Below the pieces are notes generated by a model that saw only the letters and a program-made list of their open reading frames with translations, had not been told where the DNA came from and searched no databases. A stretch of 64,000 nt of DNA, taken from Clavulina sp. PMI_390. Lineage: Eukaryota; Basidiomycota; Agaricomycetes; Cantharellales; Hydnaceae. The translations under genes and the position numbers were made by a program. Where the stretch lies: contig WIDE01000001.1 in assembly GCA_015039315.1 (NCBI GenBank), positions 393,237 to 457,236 of the forward strand. The letters are read 5' to 3'. Below, piece after piece: positions 44,574 through 57,600 of the stretch (within the stretch, counting starts at the first letter, position 1; the number at the start of each line of letters is the position of its first letter).

Positions 44574-46416
44574 ATGCTGGGATTATCTTTCTCAAGTACC
44601 TCAAATGTCTCTACATCACCTTCCTCCCCTATGAAACCCGACCCTTCGCCGACACATGAACGCGCCACTGGGGCCGAGTCTCCCATGAGCGACCTCAGCA
44701 CACCGAGTGGCTCACCTCCAGATCAATCATTTATTTCCTCTATAATGCGTGACAAGTGAGTAAGTTGCAAGCGTTATGCATACTATGACTCCCTACGCAT
44801 ATACTCATCCCTAGTGCCATTTCAGCCCCTACTTTTCTGCAGGTTTTGGACTCATGGTATGACGCATAGTCCCAACACCCATTATATACTCTTACTCACC
44901 CATAATACCTCCTTCCGCAGGGACTCGGTGCTGCTGCTACATTCTTGAGGCGTGGTTCGACAGTGCTCGCAGACGTCACCCGGCGTCGACTGCTAGTCTC
45001 CCTCGAAATTCCCGTGCCCGACCGATCATACCCATGGTTCTTACAATGGATGTCTGTCCAATCCCAAAAGGCAGCAGCCCGTAATTCGTTCTCGTTCGGA
45101 CTACCTCGTCGGAGTCACCAGCTCGCTGTGCAAACGAACTACATCCAGCATGACAATGGAAGTTCAGATGTACGATTCGACTTGGTTCCGGGGCCAGGGA
45201 CACACTATTTTCAATATCGAGGTGCCTGGATCCAGGTAAGCCCCTCGCTCCCGCTAGGTTATACTATACATTTGCATACGTTTTGCTGACGTCTGAACCC
45301 GAAAGGTGGTTCGGGAGCGAGACAGCAAGCTTATGGACCTATCAACAGGGACGCCTTGGGAGACTGTCAAACTTACGGCCCTCTCTCGGGATAGGCATCT
45401 ATTCCCAGTGCTCCTTGGAGAGGCTCGTGAGCTTGCCTCTCAAGGTCAAGCTGGAAAGGTGGTCGTTTATACAGCGTGGGGAGTAGAGTGGAAGCCCTTT
45501 GGTCTACCAAGACCGAAAAGAGAGATCAAGAGTGTTGTCCTCGCTGATGGAGTCGGCGAGCGTATTGAAGCTGACTTAAGATCCTTCCTCGGAAGAGGCA
45601 AGTGGTATGCTGAGCGAGGTGAGCCTATATGCTATGAGTGTCTGGCGCGAACGGCCACTCATTCTTGTCTAGGTATCCCATATCGCCGGGGGTATCTCCT
45701 CCACGGCCCACCGGGAAGTGGGAAAACTTCCTTCATCCAAGCATTAGCTGGGCGATTAGGTTACAACATTTGTGTACTAAACCTATCACAGCGAGGGCTT
45801 ATGGACGACAAACTAACCCACCTATTGATGAACACTCCTGAACGAAGCATCATTCTGCTCGAAGATGTTGATGCTGCGTTCAACAAGCGGGTTCAGACAT
45901 CTGAAGACGGGTATGTAACATTTGATCACGTATACTTAAGATAGAGTGCTCATATCGCTCTCATCCAGATATCAATCATCAGTCACGTTTTCTGGGTTGC
46001 TCAATGCCCTTGATGGCGTCGCCTCGAGCGAGGAGCGCATCATATTCATGACTACCAATCACATAGAGCGCCTTGATGCCGCGCTCATCCGTCCAGGCCG
46101 GGTGGACCTTCAAGAATTCGTTGGGGATGCGGCTCCTGAGCAGGCGCGGCGACTGTTCTGCCGGTTCTACGGAGATATGGAACGTCAAGCAATAGCGGGC
46201 GAGGTCCTAGATCTCGAAAGCGAATCTGAGCGTTTGGCTCAACATCAAGAGGGAATCAAACAGTTAGCGATGGCGCTGGAGGAGAGGGTGCAGGCGCAAG
46301 CACAAGCTGGAAAGCCTGTTAGCATGGCATCGCTGCAGGGACACTTTATTCGATACCCTGCTAGTGAAGCGGTGGCCCATCTAGATGAGCTCTTCGTATC
46401 TTCTCCTTCCTCGTAA
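44574..46416 (+). CDS. BCS1: BCS1, mitochondrial AAA ATPase
   Basis: Six exons (44574-44755, 44826-44856, 44921-45235, 45306-45618, 45673-45910, 45969-46416) give 508 residues. After a Ser/Pro-rich start, [22 protein letters not shown] is the BCS1 transmembrane segment, assembled across a 31-nt exon, followed by the BCS1-specific region ([20 protein letters not shown]). The AAA domain has Walker A GPPGSGKT, Walker [12 protein letters not shown], sensor 1 MTTNH and arginine fingers in [15 protein letters not shown]1 translocates the folded Rieske protein across the inner membrane into complex III. The C-terminal [13 protein letters not shown] is also typical. Confidence 0.95.
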
Positions 46417-46604
46417 TAGTAGATGCCCAAATGCCATGACACCAGAAGAAATGGATCAATTGGGAAGGGTGGTGAGACAGTAAAATGAGTGAATCGTCAG
46501 ATATACAGAAAGATGAAAGCGAGTGTCCGGGAGCGAGGATCGTGTCATCTTATCCATGGGGATAGGGGGCGGAAAGATGTGAGGCAGGGCGCAGGATCTA
46601 GATA

Positions 46605-47585
46605 TTAGCAGTTACATGCTTCCCCTGGTGCTTGGGCGGTCTTGTTGTTGAGGTCGACACCACCACGTTTTGAAGCAGGAGTCGTGGAAGCAGCTCCAGG
46701 CCGAGTGGCTGGCGTCGTATTCTTAGGGAGCTTCACCGCTATCATACATAAGCAAGGGCGTTAAGTACCGCATTGCGCAGAGAGATTCAAGATAACGGAA
46801 GACGAACCGATTTCCATAAACACATCCGAAACACCAGTCCCCGACTTGGCCGAGGTCTCGAACCATAGAAGACCCTCTTCCTGAGCATATTGCCCTGCCT
46901 CATCCCTCGTGACCTGTCTTCTCGCCTCAAGATCTTGCTTGTTCCCGACTAGGGCAATGATGATGGCAGGGTCCGCTTGGCGCTGCAGTTCTCTGATCCA
47001 CGACTTTGCCTTGTCCAGTGAGTTAGATTGTGTAATGTCGTACACGACCACTGCACAGTTAGCGTTCCGGTAGTACATAGGTGCCTGAGGGAGTTTTGAT
47101 CAATAAGTGGTGCATTGCAATGGCGAGGGGCTATGCGCACCAGAGACTTGTATCGCTCCTGACCAGCGGTGTCCCTGAGATGAAAGTCAGACAATCAGAG
47201 AGTAAAAAGTAGAGAGAGGATGTTTCGTACCATATCTCAAACTTCACAACAGACTTGTCCTCCAGTGTTACTGTCTGCGTCAGGAATGCAGCTGCGGAGC
47301 GATACCGTCGTCAATGAAGATTGTGGGGGAGTAGAGGAACAATGGGGTCCTCACCGCCGATTGTGCTCTCCCGGTAGTCATCAAACTGATTCTTCACGAA
47401 CCGAAGGACCAAACTAGCGGAGATGGTGAGATTCAGCACAGCGGGGTGGCCGGGGCAGCTGAGACCGACCTGGATTTCCCAACGGCAGATTCTCCTAAAG
47501 ACGAGGTCAGCTAGGGTTCTCTTACGCTATTACACGCCATAAAGCTCTTACCTAGTAGAACAAGCTTGAACTGGTGTTGCGGCAT
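46605..47585 (-). CDS. Rab5-type small GTPase
   Basis: Exon 1 starts MPQHQFKLVLLG; the P-loop GESAVGKSS is split over introns. FVKNQFDDYRESTIGAAF is switch I of Rab5-type proteins, WDTAGQERYKSL switch II, YYRNANCAVVVYDITQ the Rab5 effector face, NKQDLE the base-specific motif and ETSAKSG the G5 loop. The protein ends EACNC, a CXC double-geranylgeranylation signal. Rab5/Ypt51 controls early endosome fusion. Six or seven exons are needed over 980 bp. The gene is convergent with BCS1 (about 190 bp) and divergent from the Mei2-like gene. Confidence 0.93.
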
Positions 47586-47861
47586 GGGGCTGAAATGGGG
47601 GCTCTGTGGACGGTAATTTGGCAGGCACGTGACAGTTTACTCTGCCTCATCACTTTCGAACTTCACAACAACTTCACACATTCCCGCTAAGTTTGGAGAA
47701 CACCTTCGTTATTCAGCAGTGAAGTTGATATCCTCAGGCCTCGCGAACCGCCCCATCATCCTAAATTCGTTCCAACCAACGTGCATTAACTTTTGCCACG
47801 AGACTTAGCCGAAGAGAAAAAAGTCGCAAGTGCACCCTCCCATAAACTCTTAAAACCCAAA

Positions 47862-50620
47862 ATGCACCGTCATCATCCTTACGGAGGTTCAGGCTATGAG
47901 GAAAGACGCCGCTCAGCCTCTCCTGGTGGACGCTTTCCCCGCAGCGACCGCGGTGGACCTGGCCGAGGCGGCTATGGGCGAGGTGGAGGTGCCTCTCGTG
48001 GTCGCGGTCGTGGTTCAAGCGGTCCATCTTATCCTCCCCCTCCTCCTCCTCAATATGGCGGATATGACTCTGGTCCTGCCTATGACTCTTACGGCCATCC
48101 TCCATACGAATCTCGCTATGGAGGAGGAGGAGGTGGTGGTGGTGGTAATGGCGGTTATGGGTATAATGGCCCACCCCCTCCCCCCGTCCACGACAGCTAT
48201 GGGAGAGATGATGGGTATGATTCCTATGGTCCAAGCTATGGCCCGCCTTATGAGCAAGACGCGTGGCGTGAAGGTGCGCTGAGAACTCTTAAATTTTCGT
48301 CTAATTTCTTCCTGCAACGGTGTAAGACGGAGACTACCCTCGCAAGCCCTGATTATTAGCCAAAATGTGCTGAATGCATGAAATGGCTCATATCATATAA
48401 GGCTCTCTGAGTCTAAATTCCGAGAATATGCTCATGTCTCATTCTTGAGAGGAACTCCGTCGATGGCTACCAATGCGCTTCCCGGCCTTCCTGAGTCAAC
48501 GTTGGCATCCGCATCACAGTAAGACTCATTCTCAGGAACATTAGATGACAGAGGTCCTCCTCCCCCTCGTCGCCGTCGCGACCGCGATGAACGTCAACGT
48601 GAAGCCCTAATTGAAGACCGCATCAATCGTGAACGACCTTGTCGCACCCTCTTCATCCGTAATATTAAGGTTAGTGTTCAGGCCCTCATCAAATCATATC
48701 TCCGCCCAATAATTGACGAAGCATTCGACTGTCTTTTTCCTTTCTAGTATGAGTCTGATAGTGCCGCACTTCGTCGGCAGTTTGAGGAGCACGGCATGAT
48801 TCGTACATTCTTTGATCTAATCTCATCAAGAGGGATGCTGTTTGTGACTTACGTGAGCCAGCAAACCGCCCTATATTTCGTGCAATATTCACTAATTCTC
48901 TATGAAGTATGACATTCGTGCTGCGCAAGCCGCTCGAGACAGATTGCAGGGATTAGAGGTCAACGGTCGCCCAGTAAGCCCTTAGAATCATTAGTGAATC
49001 AATCGTCTGTTTATGACGTCCATTCCTAGATTGATGTGCACTACAGCCTGCCTCGTCCAGAAGAAACAGAAGGCCGAGTTGACCGTGATAAGCACCAGGT
49101 ACTGCAGCATATTCTAGAGTTTACTCACTCTACCTTCTAATCCCTGGCTTATCACAGGGAACTCTCCTCGTTACCTTGAGAAACTCTCGAATGCCGATCG
49201 ACGATAATGAGCTTGAGCATAAATTCTCGCAGTATGGTGATATCAAGATGATTCGTCCCGCTGATGGTCGACCAGATCAACGTCTAGTAGAGATGTTCGA
49301 CACTAGAGTAAGATTATGGTGGTTAACTTCAAGACATGCTTGCCAACTTCGCAATTTTGTTTCAAAACAGGCCACCGAGCAAATCTACGACAGCTTATCC
49401 CAGCAACCATTGCAAGATGGCATCATGGATCTCGATTGGGCTTGGGATGTATTGGGAGAGCCAGTAACTGATGTTGTCCTCCCACCTCCTCGGTACGCTA
49501 TTTGCGATTGTTACATGACTTTACCTCATGTTGATCAATCTACCATCCAGGTATCAAGATGATGGGCCGAGGGACCGCCCCAGTCGTGGTGCCCCAAGAG
49601 GGCGAGGCGGCCCTCCTCGTGGTGGTCCCCGTGATCGATCAGATGATTATGGCCCACCTCCAAGAGATTATGACGATGATCGTTATGGGCCTGGACCTCA
49701 GCGCGGAGGGAGAGGCATGCCTCGAGGAAGCGGCTCACATATGAATGGGGACCGTGGGTATAACTCTCCCCGTCGTGGTGCGTACTCCTATTGCTAGCTG
49801 CTTTTTTGTAATCACCTAACATTTCACCTCGTAGACTATGGACGAAATGATCCGCCATTGTTCGGTGTAAATCCTCCCCCCAGTGCAGCTCCTGTGAGTA
49901 CAGTTATGCGACGCACTCTAATTTTGCGAGGGCTATGTCTTATTTCTCGATCCTCAGCCACAGCCTTCTGAACAAGATCGCCTTGAACAAGCTCGAAAAG
50001 TACAACAGGTGTGAACAATTCAAATTCTCGCTAATGGTTTACTGACCTAGGAGATACCCAGCTCCTCGCCGCCCTCAAGAATCCTGCAGACGTACACAGT
50101 GGCCAGTCACAGCCACCTCCTGTTCCCGCCGTTCCCCCGCCATCTGCAGCAGCGCCACGCCCTCCTTTCCCTCCTCCGCCTAATGGAGCTCCTTTCCCAC
50201 CTCCTGCTTGGTCACCTAACGCTATTCCACCACCTCCTAGTTCTTTCCCTCCTGCAGCTGCAGCTACAGTCCCACCTGCCGTCCTCGCTCTCCTTCAGCA
50301 ATCCGCGCAACAGCAGACTTCGGGATCCGCTGGTCCCTTCCCGCCCCCACCTCTTGGAGCACCTCCAACCCCTAGCTCCGCCGGGGCTTCAGGATCAAAC
50401 CCCAGTACCCCGGTTGTGCCAACAGTTCAAAATCCCCAAGCAATGCAACACTTGCTTGCATTACTGGTGAGGATCAGCGTTTTTTCTTTGTTTTTCTGTA
50501 TTGGCACGCTAACTAGGCGGCTGTGATGCCCCTATTTATATCTTGCTTGATCTACGCGCCTCTTTATTGGCTCATCACTGACGTGTTTTCCTTGTGTAGG
50601 CTGCCCAACAAAAAAAGTGA
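47862..50620 (+). CDS. Mei2-like RNA-binding protein with two RRMs
   Basis: Residues 1-130 form an RGG/Tyr/Pro-rich low-complexity region (GGPGRGGYGRGG, poly-Gly, PPPPPQYGGYDS). After a basic DRGPPPPRRRRDRDERQRE comes RRM1 (RTLFIRNIKYESDSAALRRQ then RGMLFVTYYDIRAAQAARDR) and RRM2 (GTLLVTLRNSRMPIDDNELE then GDIKMIRPADGRPDQRLVEM), spaced as in Mei2-like proteins. A second RGG region and a Pro/Ala/Gln-rich tail follow, ending AAQQKK. The C-terminal RRM3 of true Mei2 is not seen. About ten exons are used, many short. Such proteins bind mRNA or non-coding RNA and can form condensates. The meiotic role is inference. Confidence 0.85.
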
Positions 50621-50829
50621 ATTCGGCAGGCGACGGCTGTTCCTGAGAATCATTCTCAGGCTGCATACATTGATACAGTCCCCAAAGCTGGTGCAAGCGT
50701 GGCCTTGTCATCGCCGCGGCTCGACTTATTTAGGCTGAATTGTTATTCGTTTCATACAGTGGCTTTTTCGTAATTACACATATTTATTGTTGTTGGCAAT
50801 ATTGACTCTTCTCCACGAACACAAAGGAC

Positions 50830-51693
50830 ATGGCGAAACTGCAATGGATGAAGCTGCTGGGAGAGGCGATGGAGCGGAATCCTAACGCTAAGAGTGTGTG
50901 TTGTAGTATCACTTGGCCTGGCACTACAAATTGCTTTGCTTAAATACGTACAGTCTTCTCCGTGGCCACGATCGACGGTGACGTGCCTCGGGTTCGCACC
51001 ATGGCATATCGCACCACCTTTGCAGAATCGACATCTCAGCCACAACTTATTGCAACAACCGATGTCCGGACGCCGAAGGTCACTCAGCTTTACTCCTCGG
51101 GCCAATTCGCGGAGATCGCCTGGTGGCTAGAAGAAACTGGGGAGCAGTTTCGAATGACTGTGAAAACCTACGTACTGCCGCACCCACAGCATCCTCTTCA
51201 TGCACGATTTCCCTTCGATCGGTTAGCACAGCCCAGCCGCTCCTCCGCCACAGAATGGGAGAAGTCGCGGATTGATATATTTGATAACTACATGGGCAGC
51301 GCGACGCGGGCGTCATTCTGTCGACCGACGCCTGGATCTATCCTTCCTGGCGGGTACGAATCGGCTAAGGAATGGCCGGAAAGTCTGCCCCGCTCGAATG
51401 AAGTGGAGGAGGGCTCAAAAGAGGCTATCCAGGTTGCTGAGGCCTTGAGCCGGTTCTCGCTCACTGTATTCGTGCCATTCAAGGTGGAGCGCGTCGAGTT
51501 GAACACCGTGAGCGGCACTTGTTTTTTTCGTTTCCTTCTTTTTTGCTCTTCGCCGGCTCATACGCCCACCAACTCCTGTTTTGCATCGATGTCAATTCGG
51601 TCTACCGGCTGACCGAAGGCGCCGCATCGGCGGACCAGCTGGATCTGGGAAGAGGCTGAGCAGATCTGGAAAGAGTCAATACTCGTTCCCTAG
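50830..51693 (+). CDS. pyridoxamine 5'-phosphate oxidase-like FMN protein
   Basis: Three exons (50830-50893, 50954-51507, 51619-51693) give 230 residues. WMKLLGEAMERNPNAKIFSVAT, DGDVPRVRTMAYR, LIATTDVRTPKVTQL, AEIAWWLEETGEQFRM and the end APHRRTSWIWEEAEQIWKES fit the Alr4036-type pyridoxamine oxidase family (Pyridox_oxase_2), which binds FMN in a split beta-barrel. The substrate in fungi is not established; classic Pdx3 is a different subfamily. There is no targeting signal. It follows the Mei2-like gene by 210 bp in the same direction. Confidence 0.88.
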
Positions 51694-51825
51694 GAGTCAC
51701 TGCCACCGCTTGCGCGCAACTGTCGTCTATCGTCTATTTGTATTGCCTTCCCGGCGATTTCCCTACATCCATACTTTGACTCGATCTGTTTCCTGTATGC
51801 GTAGGAGAGGCGATAGAGTCACGAC

Positions 51826-52838
51826 ATGCAATGCATGCACGAACTCGTGGCAGATTTGAATGAGTGTGAGATACGACTTACTCATACACTGAATGGCGGT
51901 GATCTCCTGACGGAATCTGCGTGCCGTTGCATGGCTTGGCGTTATTCGGCTCAGAACGTCGCGGTTGGGGTCTCCGTCAATTCAACTCCCTGTCGAGTCT
52001 TCTACAGACCTGGACTGCTATATATCTTGACCTGCCAGGAGGTCCACCGGTTCCGCCGCTCACCCACTCAGCCACCATCCAAGCGACCTTCTTGTCAAAC
52101 CTCGACGATGCCACTGCACCCTCTCGTCCGTCTCCAGCGCGATGCCATCTCGCAAGCAAAACAGCTGCCAGCGCAGTCGACCTCCTCTTCAGGACACGCC
52201 GATTCCTCTCGATCATTAGCAGGTTTGTTCGAAATCTCCAAAATTTGCGTGCTGCAATCGCTCGAATAACTGAAGTCATTCTCTAGCCCATGGCTATCAA
52301 TCTTGTCAATCCTGGGCTGGGCCCTCACACTGGGGAGCGCAACCTACTTCTCCTACCATCCATTCACGACCAAGCGATTCGGACGTTAGAAAAAACCATA
52401 GCCAGGTGGGCTTCGGCGGTCCTCGTGCATCGGAACTGGTGTTAATCTACAGTCCAGCAGAACAGACTTCCAGAGGGCATGGCCCCCAACTATATTGTTC
52501 CAAGCAATGCTCCAGCCATCGACTGGTCATCTTTTGTCTATGATGCGCCTGCACTGGACCAGACACACACATATGCAGCGAGCAGCTCAATGAGCCCATC
52601 ATCAACATCATCTTTCGGGTCATACCCACCTTCCCGCGATATATCCTTGTCTCCATTCTCGCCAGCAACCTTATCAAATGCTACACTGCCAAGCGATCAG
52701 TATACAGCATTCTTCGATTTCAACGATGCCTTCCTCGACGAACTAGCAAAGGATCCTGAGTGCTTCATGTTCGACCCTGTCTATAATGGGGACGGATATG
52801 CAATAAAACAGGAGGATTCCTCGTACGTCCCTAGCTAG
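51826..52838 (+). pseudogene. possible transcription-factor remnant, unresolved
   Basis: Several overlapping frames look partly coding. One gives FNSLSSLLQTWTAIYLDLP and SPARCHLASKTAASAVDLLF, the style of the middle region of fungal Zn2Cys6 regulators. Another gives an acidic, Ser-rich end (PSDQYTAFFDFNDAFLDELA then CFMFDPVYNGDGYAIKQED), typical of an activation domain. I could not join them into one frame with good splice sites and see no Cys6 DNA-binding cluster upstream, where the FMN-protein gene ends at 51693. It may be a truncated gene, a gene with introns I misread, or chance. Confidence 0.3.
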
Positions 52839-53889
52839 CCTCATGGCAATCCACGGTCTAGACGGCTGACTCTGGACCAACCACCCGGTCTGCTGTAATA
52901 GCGAAATGCAAAAATATCTGCACTATCCCGCATTGCAACTCAATTCTTCACCGCTGATAGTGTCTCCCCGATGTTAGTACTTTTTTCCTTCACACCCTCA
53001 TTGATTCCTTTGTTCATGTGTTATGAACTTCCTCAGGATTGCGGTCGGAGATGGGCTGTTCGGTTCCACTGTGATGGACGGGTGGATGGCTGGTGCTGCG
53101 CGGCACCACCTTGAGTGGCTTCCGGGACCCGACTCTAATCGGACCCTTTCCATTTGCGTTTCCTGCTCGCATTGCTATTTAAAGTTTTCTTATTGCTGTA
53201 CTTGTACCTTGCACGTGCTACCTCATTCAATTGCATTCCTCCAGACCATACTGTCTGTCGTGCGCCTAGTATGGAAATTTTCTCTAAACTGCCCATGAGG
53301 TCGGATGCGGCAATGTCCCCACACTGACTACAAAGGCGGAGTGTATTTGATATTCGTGGGTGAGGGATTATCGTTTTCCGGCCCAGACCTGAATGAAACA
53401 CCTGAATAGGGTCAAGGAGACGCCAGAGAAGACCGAAGGCACCACTGCGCTGCCGCTGGGGGCGATTGTGAAAGAAACGACGAAATCTGGTAAAAAGAGC
53501 AGCGCCGCTGCTCGATTTCAGATCTGCACGAGCTGTCAAAAATGCGTGGTTGCGTTAAGGTGCGGGGGGGCGCGTGGGCTAATGATCGGCCAAATTGTTA
53601 CACCCAGCCCCCGTTCGGGTCAGGGACGCGCGCTGCCGACCACCTGCCGGGTGGCCTCGTACGACACGATTCGGTGCAAGCAAAGCCCGAGGATGGCAAT
53701 GAACGGGTTTCATACGATGGAGCTCGCTACCGAATATCTTAATTCAGGGGATCTACACACCCTATCTTTGAATATGTCCTACAATGAATCAAACGTGCCC
53801 GAGACACACGCCAGGAGACGCCCCCTCCTGAAATACATTTTGGCGAGTCCGACGTAAAGAGCGGATCAAGGGTAAAGGAGATTTTGGCG
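52839..53889. other. intergenic, no gene recognised
   Basis: About 1 kb in which frames are open on both strands (53135-53539 minus, 53393-53857 plus) but carry no recognisable motif or splice structure. Confidence 0.4.
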
Positions 53890-54565
53890 CTACTCTTCAG
53901 TATTGGGTTTGCGCCGCTTAGCTTCCCGTCCTGCAGATTCTGATGGGGGAACACTATCGGAGGCCTCTGCATTTGGATCTTCCGCACCGGTCGTGGCGGG
54001 GAGTGCTTCTTTATTGTCATCCTCCTCTTCTTGCTCCTCTCCTTCGTCATCGTCTTCATCTTCATCCGAACGAGGACGTTTGTTCGACGTGGGAACATAA
54101 TCCTCCCCATCATCCTCGTCATCATCATCCTCCAAGTCCTATGGTTGCAGTGGGTGGGGTAGGTTGGCCTGGGTGAGCTTATTAGATAGGGTGCGCGATA
54201 AGAGGTACACGTACGCCTTCAACGAGCAGAGATAGCCCAACATCCTTGGGAAGAGTTTACTTATGGATAACCTAATTGGTGGATATATGCATGCTTACTT
54301 CGGCATCATCGTCCTCGTCGTCATCATCATATTCCGCCTCACTTCCATCCTAGATGCATTTGAAATTTCAAGAAGAGCCGGGAGGGTTCAAAGGCGTCAA
54401 GCATTTGTTTTTGGGGCAATGGATTCCACTAGAAATATTCCATACTTCTTCTTCTTCCTCAAAGTCATCGAAATCATCTTCTTCATCAACTTCTACCGCC
54501 CGATTTTTTGAGCCTTTTTTAGGCTCAGAGGGTGTAGAATTTGCGGGAGGCAATTTAGAAGCCAT
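53890..54565 (-). CDS. small acidic nuclear-type protein, unknown
   Basis: Three exons start MASKLPPANSTPSEPKKGSK and run through acidic blocks (EEDDFDDFEEEEE, DGSEAEYDDDDEDDD, DLEDDDDEDDGEDYVP), followed by SNKRPRSDEDEDDDE and the basic end GREAKRRKPNTEE. The NKRPR and KRRK motifs could be nuclear localisation signals. Acidic tracts flanked by basic patches are common in histone chaperones and transcription elongation helpers, but I recognise no family. It is divergent from the sorting-nexin gene, with only 86 bp between start codons. Confidence 0.65.
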
Positions 54566-54651
54566 GGCGTCTGAGAAGCAGCCCTGTTTGGCCCTGTTTG
54601 ACTCGGACGCGCCACCACCAACAGCGTGACGATGGGCAGGTAAGGTGGTCA
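54566..54651. promoter_or_regulatory. 86-bp bidirectional promoter
   Basis: Start codons of the acidic protein and the sorting nexin lie 86 bp apart on opposite strands. CCCTGTTTGG occurs twice in tandem at 54583-54601. No TATA element is visible. Confidence 0.45.
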
Positions 54652-57600
54652 ATGATGGACCCATCCTGGACGAACCAGTTCTTCCGGTGGCAGGCCGTTG
54701 CCTTTGTAGCTGCTGTGGCTGTTGTGACCCCGCTCATCTGGAAGCTACTTTCTCCAATTGTCCTGATTCTGCTGGCCCCCCTATTCTTGGTGATTTTGGG
54801 CGCGGCTTTCGTCTTCATAAATATCGCAATTCCCTTCCTGCTTGATAGCAGGGCTTCAAAACGACGAGTTCGGCAACGGCCCGGTCATGCGGCCCAATCA
54901 TTCTTGTTCTCCACGCCAGCTGCATGGCAAGCCGTGTTAACGCGCTCGCAATGGTCATTCACTAGTCCGCATTCACTTCCCCCGCTCATTCCCGGCTCCC
55001 CGTCCGTATCGGCCTCCCTAAACGACATTATTGTCCTGATTGTACGCGATTTTGTACTTTCATGGTACCGGTCTATTTCTCCATCCCCTTCATTCCCTGC
55101 GTCCGTGTCAAATTCCGTCCGCCACTCTGTGAAATCTATTCTGGACCGATTGGATAAGGTCGATGTACCGGCCCTGATGGTCAAACGCGTGCTCCCGATC
55201 GTAAACTCGCACATTGACCAATTTTGCGAGTCGGAGAAGGCCTTGCGGGGTGTGGGGCTGGAGCGTCGATTGACACAATCTGATGAGCTCGACCTGGTTC
55301 TTGCGAGCCGATATGCAACCCGTGGAGGGAAGCGGCTTCATCCTGCCGTGGACAATCTCTCCACCATGCTCACACGGCCTACTGAAGAAGCATATCTTCG
55401 TGATCTGGTGGAGCGAGTTCTTCCACTGGTGCTTCCCCCAGAAGAGGCAGGAAGCCGTGCGGTGCATGTGATTGCCCGTGAAATCCTCACCACATCTGTT
55501 CTTGTCCCTTTATTGGAGATGCTGGGCGATCCTGACTTTTGGAACCGAATTATTGACCAATTCGTGAGTTTCCTACCGTGCTATACGCTTCACAATGTAT
55601 TATCCTTAGCAGCTGACGCTGTCCCTCCAGGCGGGCGCAGCGATTAATGAGCAGTATGTGCTATTCTTCGATAACTCCTTTTTCCCTCTTCATCTTGGCT
55701 AATAGACCCTTTGCGCCAGGAAATTGGTCCACAAGGTCCGACATCTCTTGGACAGTCAAACGACAGCAGGCTCTCCTTCATCACAGCCCGTTACCTCGGA
55801 TCTTTCCCTCAAGAGACTGCTGCGAGCTCCAGGTGAACTGACGCAGCACATTACTGCTCGAACGGGGGCCCGACAATTTGAAGCCTTCTTGAAGGGTATC
55901 TCGCGCATCGATTCACTTCTTGACGCCAGAAGGCTGAAAAACGATATTGTTGCGGAGATTCGCCGGACCCAAGAACTGATTCGTGCGTCTTTGTGAACAC
56001 GTTCCTTCCTATGCCACCCGCTCTAACCAATTTTACATACAGAGGGCCACCCCGATCAAGCCGAGGTCAATGGAGAGCGAATTGAGGCACTGGCGATCTT
56101 CCTTGAACGCCTGCAGGCGGCGAAGCGCAAAGTCGAGAAGCGCATAACAATGCTTGGTGGTGCTGACAACTCTGTATGTAGTTTCTATCTGTGCTGTCGC
56201 GAGCCCTGCGCTGATATTCTGTTCCAATCTATGTCCGCAGGGCCAGTCGATGGTACATGGTCGTGCTTCTACTACTTCACATGACCTTCCATTGCGAGAG
56301 ATTCTCTCCACTCCAAGCTCCCTTTCCTATTTCATGGAATTCATGGACCGGAGGCAGCGATCATTGTTGGTGCAGTTCTGGCTCACAGTAGAATCTTTTA
56401 AAGACCCCCTCGAATCTGCCGGCTACAACTTGGACGCGACAGACGCATCAAGGAGCCTTCCTGCTACTAGCCATTCCATTGAGGACATCAAGCTCATCTA
56501 TGACCTTTACTTTGCCGGTCAGGGCGAGGTCCCGACTCCCGTTCTGCGAGCCGTTTCACCACGTCACGTTGACGATATCCGAGCTTTCGTGTTTTCAGAG
56601 AGTGCCGAGACTCCAGAGGCCGACACAGAGGTCACCTCGAGCGGAATCGATAGGGCTATCGGCGCCCGTGCGCGCGAGGCAGTCCTACTTGCTCAGAAGC
56701 AGGTGGAGGAGGCGATGGGGGATGACTTCCAAGAATTTAGGAGAAGCGAGCTTTGGTTTCGGGTGACGAGCGAGCTGCTTCGTGCCGGGAGACCTCTTGA
56801 CGCTGGATCTTCCGGTCATCCCAACGTTCCTGAAGTCGGATCGGCTGAGTCTAGCCCTCCACAGTCTCCACCACTTGCCCGTGTCCCTCTCTCCCATAGC
56901 ATCACGGCGCCTAATCTGACCCCCCGTCCTCGAGGCACCAACCGAACTTTCGAAACCGTCCGCTCTCGCATATATCCCACATTCATCCTCCCTGCTTCCG
57001 CTGAAGCTTCTACTGCTTTGGCTAGTCCAATAAGTCCTACAGATGTCAATCCCTCAGGGCCAGTGACTCGGCCTTCGTTGAGCCGCGGTCGCCTCCAGTC
57101 ATTCGGTTCTGATGCGGGATCTACGTTCTCCACTGCCACGTCACCACTGCTCTCCAATTCTGTCGAATCTCTTCCCCCACCAGCGTCCACAGCACCCCCA
57201 CGAACACGACAGCAGTATCGAAGCGCATTGGACTTTCTTACGTCCAGCCCTGGAGAATCCGAGAACGCCGCAAATAGCAACACCCGGGCCCCTTTGTTCT
57301 CTGATCCGGAGATTGTGGCAGAAGAGACAGCGCAGGCTGAGAGGGTGGAAGCTATTCAGGCCGCCCTGACGGACCTCATCGCTGACGAGCACCGCGAGGC
57401 TGATGACGTGCATCGGAAAGAATCATCAAGAGGCAGCTTGCAGTGGAGCCCTAAATCTGAAAAACGAGTTCTGTTCCCTGATGACTTGGTGGAGCGCCCC
57501 AGGCATGTTGACGTCGTGAGACGAGGAACGGACCTCCTGCGTCCTCCCAACGTTCATACAGAACAATCGGTAGATGACGACTCCGAGAGGCCAAACGTGC

